A stretch of DNA of 64,000 nucleotides from Bradyrhizobium algeriense. Its GTDB lineage: Bacteria; Pseudomonadota; Alphaproteobacteria; Rhizobiales; Xanthobacteraceae. Shown here piece by piece: positions 52,467 through 60,388 of the stretch. The stretch is taken from NCBI RefSeq assembly GCF_003062295.1, contig NZ_PYCN01000028.1, positions 23,757 to 87,756 of the forward strand, read 5' to 3'. The position numbers and the translations under genes are program-made. Numbering within the stretch: position 1 is the first letter of the stretch; each line of letters starts with the position of its first letter. Under the pieces are notes generated by a model. The model saw nothing but the letters and a program-made list of their open reading frames with translations, did no database searches and had not been told where the DNA came from.

Positions 52467-53813
52467 ATGCTGGACAAGAGCCCCCGTCCCACCCCCGTCG
52501 CGGTTCCGAACGACCTCGCCGCGCACTGGATGCCGTTCACCGCGAACCGGGCGTTCAAGAAGAACCCGCGGCTGCTCGCCGGCGCCAAGGACATGCACTA
52601 CTTCACCGTCGACGGCCGCAAGATCATCGACGGCGCCTCGGGCATGTGGTGCACGAATGCCGGCCATGGCCGCACCCAGATTTCATCGGCGATCGCCAAG
52701 CAGGCCGAGGCGCTGGACTATGCGCCGCCGTTCCAGTTCGGCATCCCGCAGGCCTTCGAGCTCGCCAGCCGCATCGCGGAACTGGCGCCCACAGGCCTCG
52801 ACCACGTGTTCTTCTGCAATTCCGGCTCGGAAGCGGCCGACACCGCGCTCAAGATCGCGCTGGCCTATCACCAGATCAACGGCCAGGGCAGCCGCATCCG
52901 CTTGATCGGCCGTGAGCGCGGCTATCACGGCGTCGGTTTTGGCGGCACCTCCGTCGGCGGCATCGTCGGCAACCGGAAGATGTTCGGCTCGCTGTTGACG
53001 GGCGTCGATCATCTGCCGGCGACCTATGACCGCGAGAAGCAGGCCTTCAGCAAGGGCGAGCCCGAATATGGCGCGCATTTCGCCGATGAGCTCGAACGCA
53101 TCGTCAATTTGCACGGCGCCAACACCGTCGCGGCCGTGATCGTCGAGCCGATGGCGGGATCGACCGGCGTGCTGCCGGCGCCGAAAAACTATCTCAAGCG
53201 GCTGCGCGAGATCACCCAGAAGCACGGCATCCTCTTGATCTTCGACGAGGTCATCACCGGCTTTGGCCGGCTCGGCTTCGCTTTTGCCGCCGAACGCTAC
53301 GGCGTGGTGCCTGATATGCTGACCTTCGCCAAGGGTGTCACCAATGGCGCCGCGCCGATGGGCGGCGTGCTGGTGCGCGACACCATCCATGACGCCTTCA
53401 TGAGCGGCCCGGAATATGCGACCGAACTCGCCCATGGCTACACCTACTCGGCCCATCCGCTGGCCTGCGCGGCGGGTCTCGCCACGCTCGACATCTACCG
53501 CGACGAAAAGCTGTTCGAGCGCGCTCACGGGCTCGAGCCGAAATTTGCCGATGCGGTGATGTCGCTGCGGAACCAGCCTGATGTCGTGGATATCCGCACC
53601 GTCGGCCTGACCGCCGGCATCGATTTGGCGCCGGTTGCGGATGCGCCGGGCAAGCGCGGCTTCGCCGGGCTCAACAGCGCCTTCCACGACAATGACCTGA
53701 TGCTGCGGGTCGCCGGCGACACGCTGGTGCTGACCCCGCCCCTGATCATCACCGAGGACCAGATCGGCGAAATCATCGAAAAGGTCACCAAGGTGATCCG
53801 CGCGACGGCGTAG
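52467..53813 (+). CDS. class III omega-amino acid:pyruvate aminotransferase
   Basis: A PLP fold type I aminotransferase of class III, close to beta-alanine:pyruvate transaminases: HWMPFTANRAFKKNPRLLAG, FCNSGSEAADTALKIALAYH, IFDEVITGFGRLG and the PLP Lys in LTFAKGVTNGAAPMG. The end reads LTPPLIITEDQIGEIIEKV. Beta-alanine, omega-amino acids or amines are typical substrates; the exact one is unknown. AGAGG lies before the ATG at 52467. Length 448 aa, monocistronic. Confidence 0.93.
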   Translation: MLDKSPRPTPVAVPNDLAAHWMPFTANRAFKKNPRLLAGAKDMHYFTVDGRKIIDGASGMWCTNAGHGRTQISSAIAKQAEALDYAPPFQFGIPQAFELASRIAELAPTGLDHVFFCNSGSEAADTALKIALAYHQINGQGSRIRLIGRERGYHGVGFGGTSVGGIVGNRKMFGSLLTGVDHLPATYDREKQAFSKGEPEYGAHFADELERIVNLHGANTVAAVIVEPMAGSTGVLPAPKNYLKRLREITQKHGILLIFDEVITGFGRLGFAFAAERYGVVPDMLTFAKGVTNGAAPMGGVLVRDTIHDAFMSGPEYATELAHGYTYSAHPLACAAGLATLDIYRDEKLFERAHGLEPKFADAVMSLRNQPDVVDIRTVGLTAGIDLAPVADAPGKRGFAGLNSAFHDNDLMLRVAGDTLVLTPPLIITEDQIGEIIEKVTKVIRATA

Positions 53814-53827
53814 CGGCTGCCCCGTGC

Positions 53828-53863
53828 CCCGGCCCTGATGCGCAATTGCGCATAAGGGTCGGG
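53828..53863. repeat. CCCGGCCCT...AGGGTCGGG palindrome
   Basis: The outer arms pair with one mismatch around a perfect TGCGCAATTGCGCA core. The same GTGCGCAATTGCGCAC-type core is in the 31333 element. It lies 15 bases after the aminotransferase stop. Confidence 0.65.
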
Positions 53864-54032
53864 ACGCGTGACTGTGCACCACCAGTTCCGGCCGTGCCCA
53901 AAGAACATTAGCTCTGCGAATCAACATTGATGCTAAGGTTGCGCCGCTCGGGGAGCGCAAGGCGGAACGTGCCTGCAACTTCCGTGTTTTCCCGGGTGAA
54001 TACAGTTCCGACCTGAGGGCGTAGCGCGCGAC

Positions 54033-55502
54033 ATGATTCGCATTTCGACGATTTTCATCGCCATCTGCATGGTGCTGGTTGCAGCCTCCCTCGGCCTCGT
54101 CCTGCATGCGGTGGCCGGCTTCAGCGGCACCGATTCCGCGATCGTGGCGCTCACCGCGCTGACCTTCCTGATCCTCTACAACGCCGTGTCGATGCGGCTG
54201 CGCGACCGCTCCGACGTCGGCGGCCAGATCGCCGATCTTTCCCGCGGCACCGCCGACCTCGCCCGCCAGGTCGCCGAATTCGGCCGCCGGCTCGCCGCGG
54301 TCGAGGGCCGGGTGGTGTCGGCGAACTCTGCGAGCTCCGACCGCATCCAGGCCGTCCTCGGCGAGATCAACGAGCTCGGCGGGTTGGTCAAGCAACTGGC
54401 CATCTCGGTGGCGAGCCATGAGGATCTGCTGGCCTCGGGCGCTGCGGCCGCGCCCCCCGCCCCGTCGGGCCGGCCGCATTCCGAACCGCCGGAACAACCG
54501 GCGATCGCCCCGGAACAAGCGGCCCCCGCCGTCAAGCCTGCGCCGGTTGCGGCTGCAAGGCCGGCTGCGGCCACGGCGGCCGCGGAAGCCGCTCCGCACT
54601 CGCGCAGCCAGCCGCAGCTGCTTGCCGCGGTGAAGAATGCCGTCGAGGAAAGCCGGCTCGACATCTACCTGCAGCCGATGGTGACGCTGCCGCAGCGCAA
54701 GGTGCGCTTCTACGAGGCGGTGACGCGACTGCGCGACGAAAAGGACCAGATCCTCGCCGCCGACGATTTCATCCCCACCGCCGAAGCCGGCGGGCTGATC
54801 GGCAAGATCGATCATATGGTGATGCTGCGCTGTATCCAGGTGTTGCGCCGCCTGATGGTGCGCAACAAGGACGTCGGCGTGTTCTGCAACGTCTCGGCGG
54901 CGACGCTCGGCAATTCCGCCAATTTCGCGCAATGCCTCGACTTCCTCGAGGCCAATCGGGCGCTGGCGCCGTCCTTCGTGCTCGAGTTCAAGCAGGCGAC
55001 GTTCCGCCACCTCGGCCCGACCGAAATCGAGAATCTCGCCGCGCTGTCGCAGCGCGGTTACCGCTTCTCGATCGATCACGTCACCGACTTGCGGATCGAG
55101 CCGCGCGACCTCGCCGACCGCGGCGTCCGTTTCATCAAGGTGCCGGCGGCATTGTTGCTCGATCCCAAGCAGAGCTCGACCTCGGACATCCACCCTTCCG
55201 ACCTTTCCGATCTGCTCGGCCGCTTCGGCATCGACCTGATCGCCGAAAAGATCGAGGGCGAGCGCGCGGTGGTGGACCTGCTCGACTATGACGTGCGGTT
55301 TGGACAGGGTTTTCTGTTTGCGCCGCCGCGCCCGTTGCGGCCCGAGGGGGCATCTGCTACCGGCGGGGCGACAGCGAACAAGGAATCCGGCGCTCGCAAT
55401 GGCTCCAGCAACACCGTTCCCATCGCCGGCCCGGCCTCAGAGCCCCCGATGCGGGCAACCGGCAATGCCGCATTGGCGCGCCGCGCCGCGGGACCGGGCT
55501 AA
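54033..55502 (+). CDS. degenerate EAL-domain membrane protein, TipF-like
   Basis: Two membrane helices (about residues 5-27 and 34-54), a coiled coil (60-130) and a Pro/Ala linker (135-190) precede an EAL domain (about 200-435). The EAL start reads YEAVTRLRD and CNVS is intact, but the ELTE box is LEFKQ (317-321) and the DDFGTG loop is IDHVTD (347-352). These changes should abolish cyclic-di-GMP hydrolysis, while binding may survive. The layout matches TipF of Caulobacter, a cyclic-di-GMP receptor that sites the flagellum. The identification is an inference from architecture. Length 489 aa; starts at ATG 54033. Confidence 0.8.
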   Translation: MIRISTIFIAICMVLVAASLGLVLHAVAGFSGTDSAIVALTALTFLILYNAVSMRLRDRSDVGGQIADLSRGTADLARQVAEFGRRLAAVEGRVVSANSASSDRIQAVLGEINELGGLVKQLAISVASHEDLLASGAAAAPPAPSGRPHSEPPEQPAIAPEQAAPAVKPAPVAAARPAAATAAAEAAPHSRSQPQLLAAVKNAVEESRLDIYLQPMVTLPQRKVRFYEAVTRLRDEKDQILAADDFIPTAEAGGLIGKIDHMVMLRCIQVLRRLMVRNKDVGVFCNVSAATLGNSANFAQCLDFLEANRALAPSFVLEFKQATFRHLGPTEIENLAALSQRGYRFSIDHVTDLRIEPRDLADRGVRFIKVPAALLLDPKQSSTSDIHPSDLSDLLGRFGIDLIAEKIEGERAVVDLLDYDVRFGQGFLFAPPRPLRPEGASATGGATANKESGARNGSSNTVPIAGPASEPPMRATGNAALARRAAGPG

Positions 55503-55517
55503 CAGGCTTCCGCAATC

Positions 55518-56372
55518 ATGACCTCATTGCGGTTCATCGAGCAGCTGCGTGGCCTGGTGGACGGTGTGGAGGTGATCCTCTCCGACATCTGGGGCGTGGT
55601 GCATAACGGGCTGGAGTCCTTCCCCGAAGCCTGCGAGGCGCTGCACACCTACCGCCAGCGCGGCGGTACCGTCATCCTGATCACCAACGCGCCACGGCCG
55701 GCCGATTCCGTGCAGCGCCAGTTGCGCAAGCTCGGTGTCGCCGACGATACCTACGACGCCATCGTCAGTTCCGGCGACCTGACCCGGAATTTCGTCGCCG
55801 ACCATCCCGGCAAGAAGATGTTCTGGCTCGGTCCGGATCGGGACTCGTCGATCCATCGCGGGCTAGACGCCGTGATGGCGCCGCTGGAGCAGGCCGACTA
55901 CATCGTCTGCACCGGCCTGTTCGACGACGAGACCGAATCGGCGGAAGACTACCGCGCCATGATGCTGCAGGCGCGCGAGCACAAGCTGCCGCTGGTTTGC
56001 GCCAACCCCGACATCGTCGTCGAACGCGGCGACCGCTTGATCTATTGCGCCGGCGCGATCGCCGAGCTCTATCGCGAACTCGGCGGCGAGGTGATCTTCT
56101 ACGGCAAGCCGCACCGCCCGATCTATGAACGCGCCATGGCGCTCGCCGCCGAACGCCGCGGCCGGCCGACCTCGCTCGACCGTGTGCTGGCGATCGGCGA
56201 TTCGGTGCGGACCGACCTCACCGGCGCGCTCGGCTTCGGGATCGATTGTCTGTTCCTCACCCGCGGCATCCATTCCGAGGAATTCGAGGGCATCGATCAG
56301 CTCGATCCCGCTTCGGTCAAGGAGCTGTTCGGCCATCCGCCCCGCGCGCTGATGCGCGAGCTCAAGTGGTAG
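55518..56372 (+). CDS. HAD-superfamily hydrolase, TIGR01459 type
   Basis: A NagD-like class IIA HAD phosphatase: motif I ILSDIWGVVHNG, motif II VILITNAPRP, motif III GKPHRPIYERAM and motif IV AIGDSVRTDLTGAL. In motif I the second Asp of DxD is replaced by Trp-Gly, as in this subfamily. The substrate is unknown. Length 284 aa. It starts 15 bases after the EAL gene, so both may be co-transcribed. Confidence 0.9.
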   Translation: MTSLRFIEQLRGLVDGVEVILSDIWGVVHNGLESFPEACEALHTYRQRGGTVILITNAPRPADSVQRQLRKLGVADDTYDAIVSSGDLTRNFVADHPGKKMFWLGPDRDSSIHRGLDAVMAPLEQADYIVCTGLFDDETESAEDYRAMMLQAREHKLPLVCANPDIVVERGDRLIYCAGAIAELYRELGGEVIFYGKPHRPIYERAMALAAERRGRPTSLDRVLAIGDSVRTDLTGALGFGIDCLFLTRGIHSEEFEGIDQLDPASVKELFGHPPRALMRELKW

Positions 56373-56451
56373 GTGCATCGCTGCACCGGACTCAAAATTG
56401 CGAAAACAACCCCATGCAAAGTAGGAATGGGCCTTACATCATCCGAAAACG

Positions 56452-56483
56452 CAAGACCTGGTAGGGCCAAGACCTGGTAGGGC
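56452..56483 (+). repeat. 16-bp perfect tandem duplication
   Basis: CAAGACCTGGTAGGGC occurs twice head to tail (56452-56467, 56468-56483). Just upstream, CGAAAACAACCCCATGCAAA at 56401 begins a segment I recall as a frequent intergenic sequence in Bradyrhizobium. The block is non-coding. Confidence 0.8.
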
Positions 56484-56562
56484 GTGGACTCATGGGAGCG
56501 CAGCAATGCCCGGGATTGGGCCGGGCATCACGAGAATTGGAGCGAGCTGGAGACCAGGCGCC

Positions 56563-56958
56563 TTACGCCGTCGCCATGTCCGGGAAGACCGCCTCGATCT
56601 TGGTCTTCAGCGTCGCCGCGTTGAACGGCTTGACGATGTAATTGTTCACGCCGGCCTTCTTGGCGGCGATCACGTTCTCGGTCTTGGATTCGGCCGTGAT
56701 CATGATGAAGGGCGTGGTGGCCAGATTGGGGTCGGCGCGGACTTCCTTGAGCAGGTCGTAGCCGGTCATCGGCTCCATGTTCCAGTCGGAAATCACGAGC
56801 CCGTATTTCTTGCCGCGCATCTTGTTCAGCGCCGCCGAGCCGTCGCTGGCATCGTCGATATTGTCGAAGCCGAGCTGCTTCAGAAGATTTCGGATGATGC
56901 GGATCATGGTGCTGTAGTCATCGACCACCAGAACCGGCATGGACAAATCAACCGCCAT
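56563..56958 (-). CDS. CheY-like single-domain response regulator
   Basis: A stand-alone receiver domain: acidic pair in LVVDDYSTMIRIIRN, phosphorylation Asp in LVISDWNMEPMTGYDLLKEV, Thr in MITAES and Lys in YIVKPFN. The W after the Asp and the spacing are typical of CheY. GGGGGAAAG precedes the ATG at 56958; the Met at residue 7 is an alternative. No chemotaxis genes lie next to it. An EAL/TipF-like gene upstream hints at motility context. Length 131 aa. Confidence 0.92.
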   Translation of the reverse strand: MAVDLSMPVLVVDDYSTMIRIIRNLLKQLGFDNIDDASDGSAALNKMRGKKYGLVISDWNMEPMTGYDLLKEVRADPNLATTPFIMITAESKTENVIAAKKAGVNNYIVKPFNAATLKTKIEAVFPDMATA

Positions 56959-57148
56959 CTTTCCCCCACTCAATGCTTACGCCACAAATAATCGACAGGC
57001 CTGCGCGACCCGCAGTCCTCCCCCCACATCTAGCAGCTGCCGTTAAACAGCCCGTTAATTTTGCACGGTGTTAGAGACCTTAAGAGGATGATAAGATCGG
57101 CCGACAAAATGCAAGAAAACCCTGCAAACTAAGGGGTTTTAACAGGCG

Positions 57149-57349
57149 ATGCGGTTAGACGTCGTTAAGGTCAATAAATTGCAAATCGCCTCGCTCGTAA
57201 GGTTGACCGAAGAAGAGAAATTCACGGTTCGCCAGATTTATGATCGCGAACAGCAGCAGGACGCAAAGAGTGTCACCGGAAATCTTGCAGCTTACATAGT
57301 ACTGCTGCATCTCTGCGGGCCATGGCGCTGGGCAATGATCCGCTCATAG
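57149..57349 (+). CDS. hypothetical protein, 66 aa (weak)
   Basis: MRLDVVKVNKLQIASLVRLT continues into a charged stretch (EEEKFTVRQIYDREQQQDAK) that looks like soluble protein. The last 15 residues (LHLCGPWRWAMIRS) look like read-through of another frame, so the gene may be frameshifted or truncated near 57290. An imperfect AAAACCC/GGGGTTTT stem lies just upstream. There is no known domain. A second possible ORF in another frame is at 57322-57471 (MALGNDPLIVEADPWTVWHS). Confidence 0.35.
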   Translation: MRLDVVKVNKLQIASLVRLTEEEKFTVRQIYDREQQQDAKSVTGNLAAYIVLLHLCGPWRWAMIRS

Positions 57350-57735
57350 TCGAGGCTGACCCGTGGACTGTATGGCATTCCGCAGGGGTTACTCTGCGCT
57401 CGTTTTTGAAGCGCGATGGCGAAGTAGTGATCTGTCGCAAGCTCGGCACCCGATTTCCTGCGGCGGCGTGACGCTCGCAATGTCGGCTTATCGGGTAAAG
57501 CGGACCTCCGAACTGCGCGCGTCCAAGTCCGAAAGTACCCCCAAAGCGGATACGGATTGTTCTTGGCACCTATTAAGTCAACATCTCTGACTTATGGTTC
57601 GCCGGCCGCTAATGATATAGTTTGACTCGTGTTGACGCACGCAACGTTGTGGTGCGCAGCTTCAATCCTAGTTTCCACGTTGACCGCGCATTGCGATTTG
57701 CGTCTCTTGCTGCTTATAGCTTGGGAGGAACTCGC
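57350..57735. other. intergenic stretch with a possible 49-codon ORF
   Basis: The ORF 57322-57471 encodes a plausible peptide (TLRSFLKRDGEVVICRKLGT near its end), one frame off from the 57149 ORF, so the two could be parts of one damaged gene. The rest, up to the cupin gene, shows nothing. Base composition is less GC-rich than in the conserved genes. Confidence 0.35.
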
Positions 57736-58194
57736 ATGAAAAAATTGCTGCTAACGGCGGCCGGTTTAATTGCACTCTCGATTCCGGCAATGGCGCAAAA
57801 TACTGCGGTCCGGGTGATGCCCGATGCGCTCATATGGAAGGATAATCCAGCCTTTCCGAAGGGGGTTCAGATTGCAACTTTGGTCGGTGATCCCACGAAG
57901 GCGGGCGACGTTGTCGTCTTACGCATCAAGTTTCCACCTAATTTCCAAATGCCTCCGCATACACATCCCTATTCCGAAGTTGTGACAATCATAAGCGGCG
58001 ACGTCGGCACCAGCCATGGTGAAAAATTCGAAAAGAAGGGTGATCTCCTAAAGCCAGGCTCGTTATGGGTGTACCCCGCAAAACACGCGCATTACGCTTG
58101 GACCGGAAGCGAGGAAGGGATACTTCAAGTTCAATTTATCGGCCCAGGTGGCATCGATTACATCAACCCAGCTGACGATCCGCGCAAACAGTAG
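57736..58194 (+). CDS. exported cupin-domain protein, 152 aa
   Basis: Signal peptide MKKLLLTAAGLIALSIPAMA is clear, with cleavage before QNTAV. The cupin motif 1 is PPHTHPYSEVVTIISGDVG, with metal-binding His residues and a Glu, and motif 2 is LLKPGSLWVYPAKHAHYAWT. GGGAGGAA precedes the ATG at 57736. Secreted cupins of this sort bind a metal ion and may act on small molecules; the substrate is unknown. It is the first of three short exported genes in a row. Confidence 0.85.
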   Translation: MKKLLLTAAGLIALSIPAMAQNTAVRVMPDALIWKDNPAFPKGVQIATLVGDPTKAGDVVVLRIKFPPNFQMPPHTHPYSEVVTIISGDVGTSHGEKFEKKGDLLKPGSLWVYPAKHAHYAWTGSEEGILQVQFIGPGGIDYINPADDPRKQ

Positions 58195-58254
58195 CCGCTT
58201 GCATTGCAAGAGGCCGTCTCAAGCGGAACGATCTGGCTCGCAAGGGAGGATTTC

Positions 58255-58725
58255 ATGCGATCTTTTCCAAAAGTAGCGAGTGCAGCACTTGCCCTGTGCA
58301 TGGTGTTGTTATCGTTCGGCTCCAGCGCGTTGGCCGAGCCGAAAGCGGAGGTGGCGGCAGCGACCTTGGCATGGGGACAGGCTCTGGGCGGAGCCGATCC
58401 CGAAAAGATGTTACCGTTGTATTCGGACGATGCCGTACTCTGGGGCACGCTGTCGCCGACCGTGCGCTCCGACCGGGCGGCACTACGAGATTACTTCGTG
58501 AGCGCCTTCAAGGTTCTGCCCAGCCTCAAGGTCGCCTTCGGCGATCAGCTGATCCGCGTGTACGGGAATGCGGCGGTGAATACCGGCTACTATACCTTCT
58601 CATATGTCAAGGATGGCGAGCCGAAGAACTTGCCCGCGCGCTACAGCTTCACCTACGTCAAGAACGGCGAGCGTTGGCTGATCGTCGACCACCATTCCTC
58701 GGCCATGCCATCCCCCCCGAGATAG
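58255..58725 (+). CDS. exported SgcJ/SnoaL-like protein, 156 aa
   Basis: Signal peptide MRSFPKVASAALALCMVLLS to LAEPK, then a SnoaL/DUF4440-type alpha+beta domain: LAWGQALGGADPEKMLPLYS, DAVLWGTLSPTVRSDRAALR, VNTGYYTFSYVKDGEPKNLP, and FTYVKNGERWLIVDHHSS at the end. GGGAGGATTTC precedes the ATG at 58255. Periplasmic. It is 61 bases behind the cupin gene and 44 ahead of the lipocalin-like gene, so an operon is likely. Confidence 0.85.
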   Translation: MRSFPKVASAALALCMVLLSFGSSALAEPKAEVAAATLAWGQALGGADPEKMLPLYSDDAVLWGTLSPTVRSDRAALRDYFVSAFKVLPSLKVAFGDQLIRVYGNAAVNTGYYTFSYVKDGEPKNLPARYSFTYVKNGERWLIVDHHSSAMPSPPR

Positions 58726-58768
58726 CTCAGGTTCGTGCGGAGCCAATTCGAGAGACAGGGAGGAGAAT

Positions 58769-59275
58769 ATGAATCGGCCCAGTGTGTTCGGCACGTCTGT
58801 ACTGATGGTCTTGGGAGTCGCCCTGCTGCCGAGCAACGTCGTTGGTCAACAGAGGTCGATCAAGGAGCAACTCGTGGGGACCTGGACGTTCGTCTCCTCT
58901 ACAACCAAACTTCCGGACGGCAGTCCGGCGTGGGGCACCAATCCAAAAGGGCTGCTGATCTTCACCGAGAACGGGTACTTCTCGTCGCAAATTGTGCGCT
59001 CCGATCTTCCGAAGTTTGCGTCGAATAACCGCGCCAAGGGTACGCCCGAGGAAAACAAAGCCGTGGTACAGGGAAGCATTGCCACCTTCGGCACATACAC
59101 GGTCGACGAAACGAAAAAAAACTACACGCTGAAATTTGAGGGCAGTTCGTTCCCAAATCGGGCAGAAACCGAACAGACGCGAGCATTCACAATTGCTGCG
59201 GACGAATTGAAGGTCGCCAACCCCTCAACATCGGTTGGCGGCTCTTCTGAGATCGTCTACAAACGCGCGAAATAG
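58769..59275 (+). CDS. exported lipocalin-like protein, 168 aa
   Basis: Signal peptide MNRPSVFGTSVLMVLGVALL to VVGQQ, then a lipocalin-like calycin domain: KEQLVGTWTFVSSTTKLPDG, KGLLIFTENGYFSSQIVRSD, GTYTVDETKKNYTLKFEGSS. It ends SEIVYKRAK. Such proteins bind small hydrophobic ligands. GGGAGGAGAAT precedes the ATG. It is the third gene of the exported trio. Confidence 0.85.
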   Translation: MNRPSVFGTSVLMVLGVALLPSNVVGQQRSIKEQLVGTWTFVSSTTKLPDGSPAWGTNPKGLLIFTENGYFSSQIVRSDLPKFASNNRAKGTPEENKAVVQGSIATFGTYTVDETKKNYTLKFEGSSFPNRAETEQTRAFTIAADELKVANPSTSVGGSSEIVYKRAK

Positions 59276-59440
59276 GCCCCAAACGTGGTCGGAGCCCATA
59301 GGGTGTCGGCCAGTCTTGATCTGGATCAATGGAATCTAGTCCGCCACGAACATAGACGCGGCGCAAACGATACCGGGGCGCCGAAGCTTCGATCGGCGCG
59401 GGGTTCCGTGGCAAAGCGCATAACTGCCTGCGACGTATGC

Positions 59441-59485
59441 AAACAAAAACGGCCCCAGCGCCTTCGGGGGACGCGCTGAGGCCGT
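59441..59485 (-). terminator. hairpin plus T-run read on the minus strand
   Basis: On the minus strand ACGGCCTCAGCGC (59473-59485) pairs with GCGCTGGGGCCGT (59449-59461), 13 bp with one G-U pair, and is followed by TTTTTGTTTGC. This is a good Rho-independent terminator for minus-strand transcripts, yet no minus-strand gene with support lies upstream. It could end a small RNA starting near 59.5-59.7 kb. Confidence 0.6.
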
Positions 59486-59705
59486 CTTAGCATGTGTCCG
59501 GTATCCTCCAGACGTCGACATAATTCAGGAGCATTGCCACTTGTTCCCGGTAGCCATCTCTGGCTCGTATCTTTCTCGTGTCTAAGCTGTCCCCTGTTCT
59601 GCTCGGGAAAATGCCTATTTCGCCCGAAAGTCCGCCTAAGAGGATGGAACTAAATAAAGTTCGGTTTGTAACAGTTCCCCGGAACGAATCCCCGGCTGGC
59701 GCGTA

Positions 59706-59930
59706 ATGGCGTCGGCGCTGGGATACCACGGGGACAGCAAGGTGATCGGAAAAGAGTACTTCGTGCGTCAAGCGGCGATCCTGTTTGGGATGGCTAAAGC
59801 AACAACGGACCCCAAGATTTCCGCAGCTCTTTTGGACAAGGCCGCTGATCTTAAATTGCAAGTGGACGAACCAGGCGCGCCGCCTGACTTGACGCCCATT
59901 GCACCGGACATTGAGCCGCCCGCGACGTGA
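59706..59930 (+). CDS. small hypothetical protein, 74 aa
   Basis: The protein reads MASALGYHGDSKVIGKEYFV and has a helical centre (RQAAILFGMAKATTDPKISA, ALLDKAADLKLQVDE) with a Pro-rich acidic C-terminus (PPDLTPIAPDIEPPAT). I recall similar short helical proteins in Bradyrhizobium, of unknown function. No clear ribosome binding site is seen. The centre is typical of a two-helix hairpin. Confidence 0.5.
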   Translation: MASALGYHGDSKVIGKEYFVRQAAILFGMAKATTDPKISAALLDKAADLKLQVDEPGAPPDLTPIAPDIEPPAT

Positions 59931-60005
59931 CGGAAGGCCGCTTCAGTTGCCGGCCTCTACCGCCGTTTGGCGCGAAGCCGGAACGAGCCTCAAAGCAAGT
60001 CGTTG

Positions 60006-60146
60006 ATGTCGATGGATCGCTACTTCCTTAGCATAATCGTCGCGAGTGTTTTACTGCTCGTCATCGCGTTCGCACTCGGAACACCAGGTTTGAAGCAAGA
60101 CGGATCACCCGATAAGTCGGTGGTGTCACGCATCACGATGCGCTGA
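60006..60146 (+). CDS. small membrane protein, 46 aa
   Basis: MSMDRYFLSIIVASVLLLVI opens a single hydrophobic helix (residues 7-24), followed by a polar tail (GLKQDGSPDKSVVSRITMR). It is below 60 codons. The ribosome binding site is weak. A short signal-anchor protein is the simplest reading. Confidence 0.45.
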   Translation: MSMDRYFLSIIVASVLLLVIAFALGTPGLKQDGSPDKSVVSRITMR

Positions 60147-60388
60147 CCATAATTCACGCCCTGTGCGTCGAAATCCAAAAGGCTGACGCGGCCAGGTTTA
60201 CGGGCGGCATGCGCTATGGAAGGATGTCGGGCAGCGACTGCTCGACCAGACCTGCACCAATCGCACAGGCCGGCATGAGGAAGATGGATGCTGGCCGGAT
60301 TGGGTCAAGTAGGCATTGGTACTATTTGGGATTGAGTATCTTCCCGAACCCACTCATGTAGATTTGTTTCTACTGACGGGGGCTGGAA

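Noticed and set aside
52683..55193. 836-codon open frame on the minus strand
   Set aside because: It runs antisense across the aminotransferase gene, an intergenic palindrome and the EAL gene. Arg/Ala/Asp/His-rich sequence without domains is typical of shadows in GC-rich DNA.
59336..59521. 61-codon minus-strand ORF
   Set aside because: It contains the 13-bp terminator stem and T-run in its middle, so it would not be transcribed to the end.
59640..59700. GGAAC-containing sequences considered as EcfG-type promoters
   Set aside because: The required CGTT at 16-17 bases spacing is absent on either strand.
59487..59861. 124-codon minus-strand ORF
   Set aside because: No family resemblance or ribosome binding site; the plus-strand 74-codon ORF in the same place looks more protein-like.
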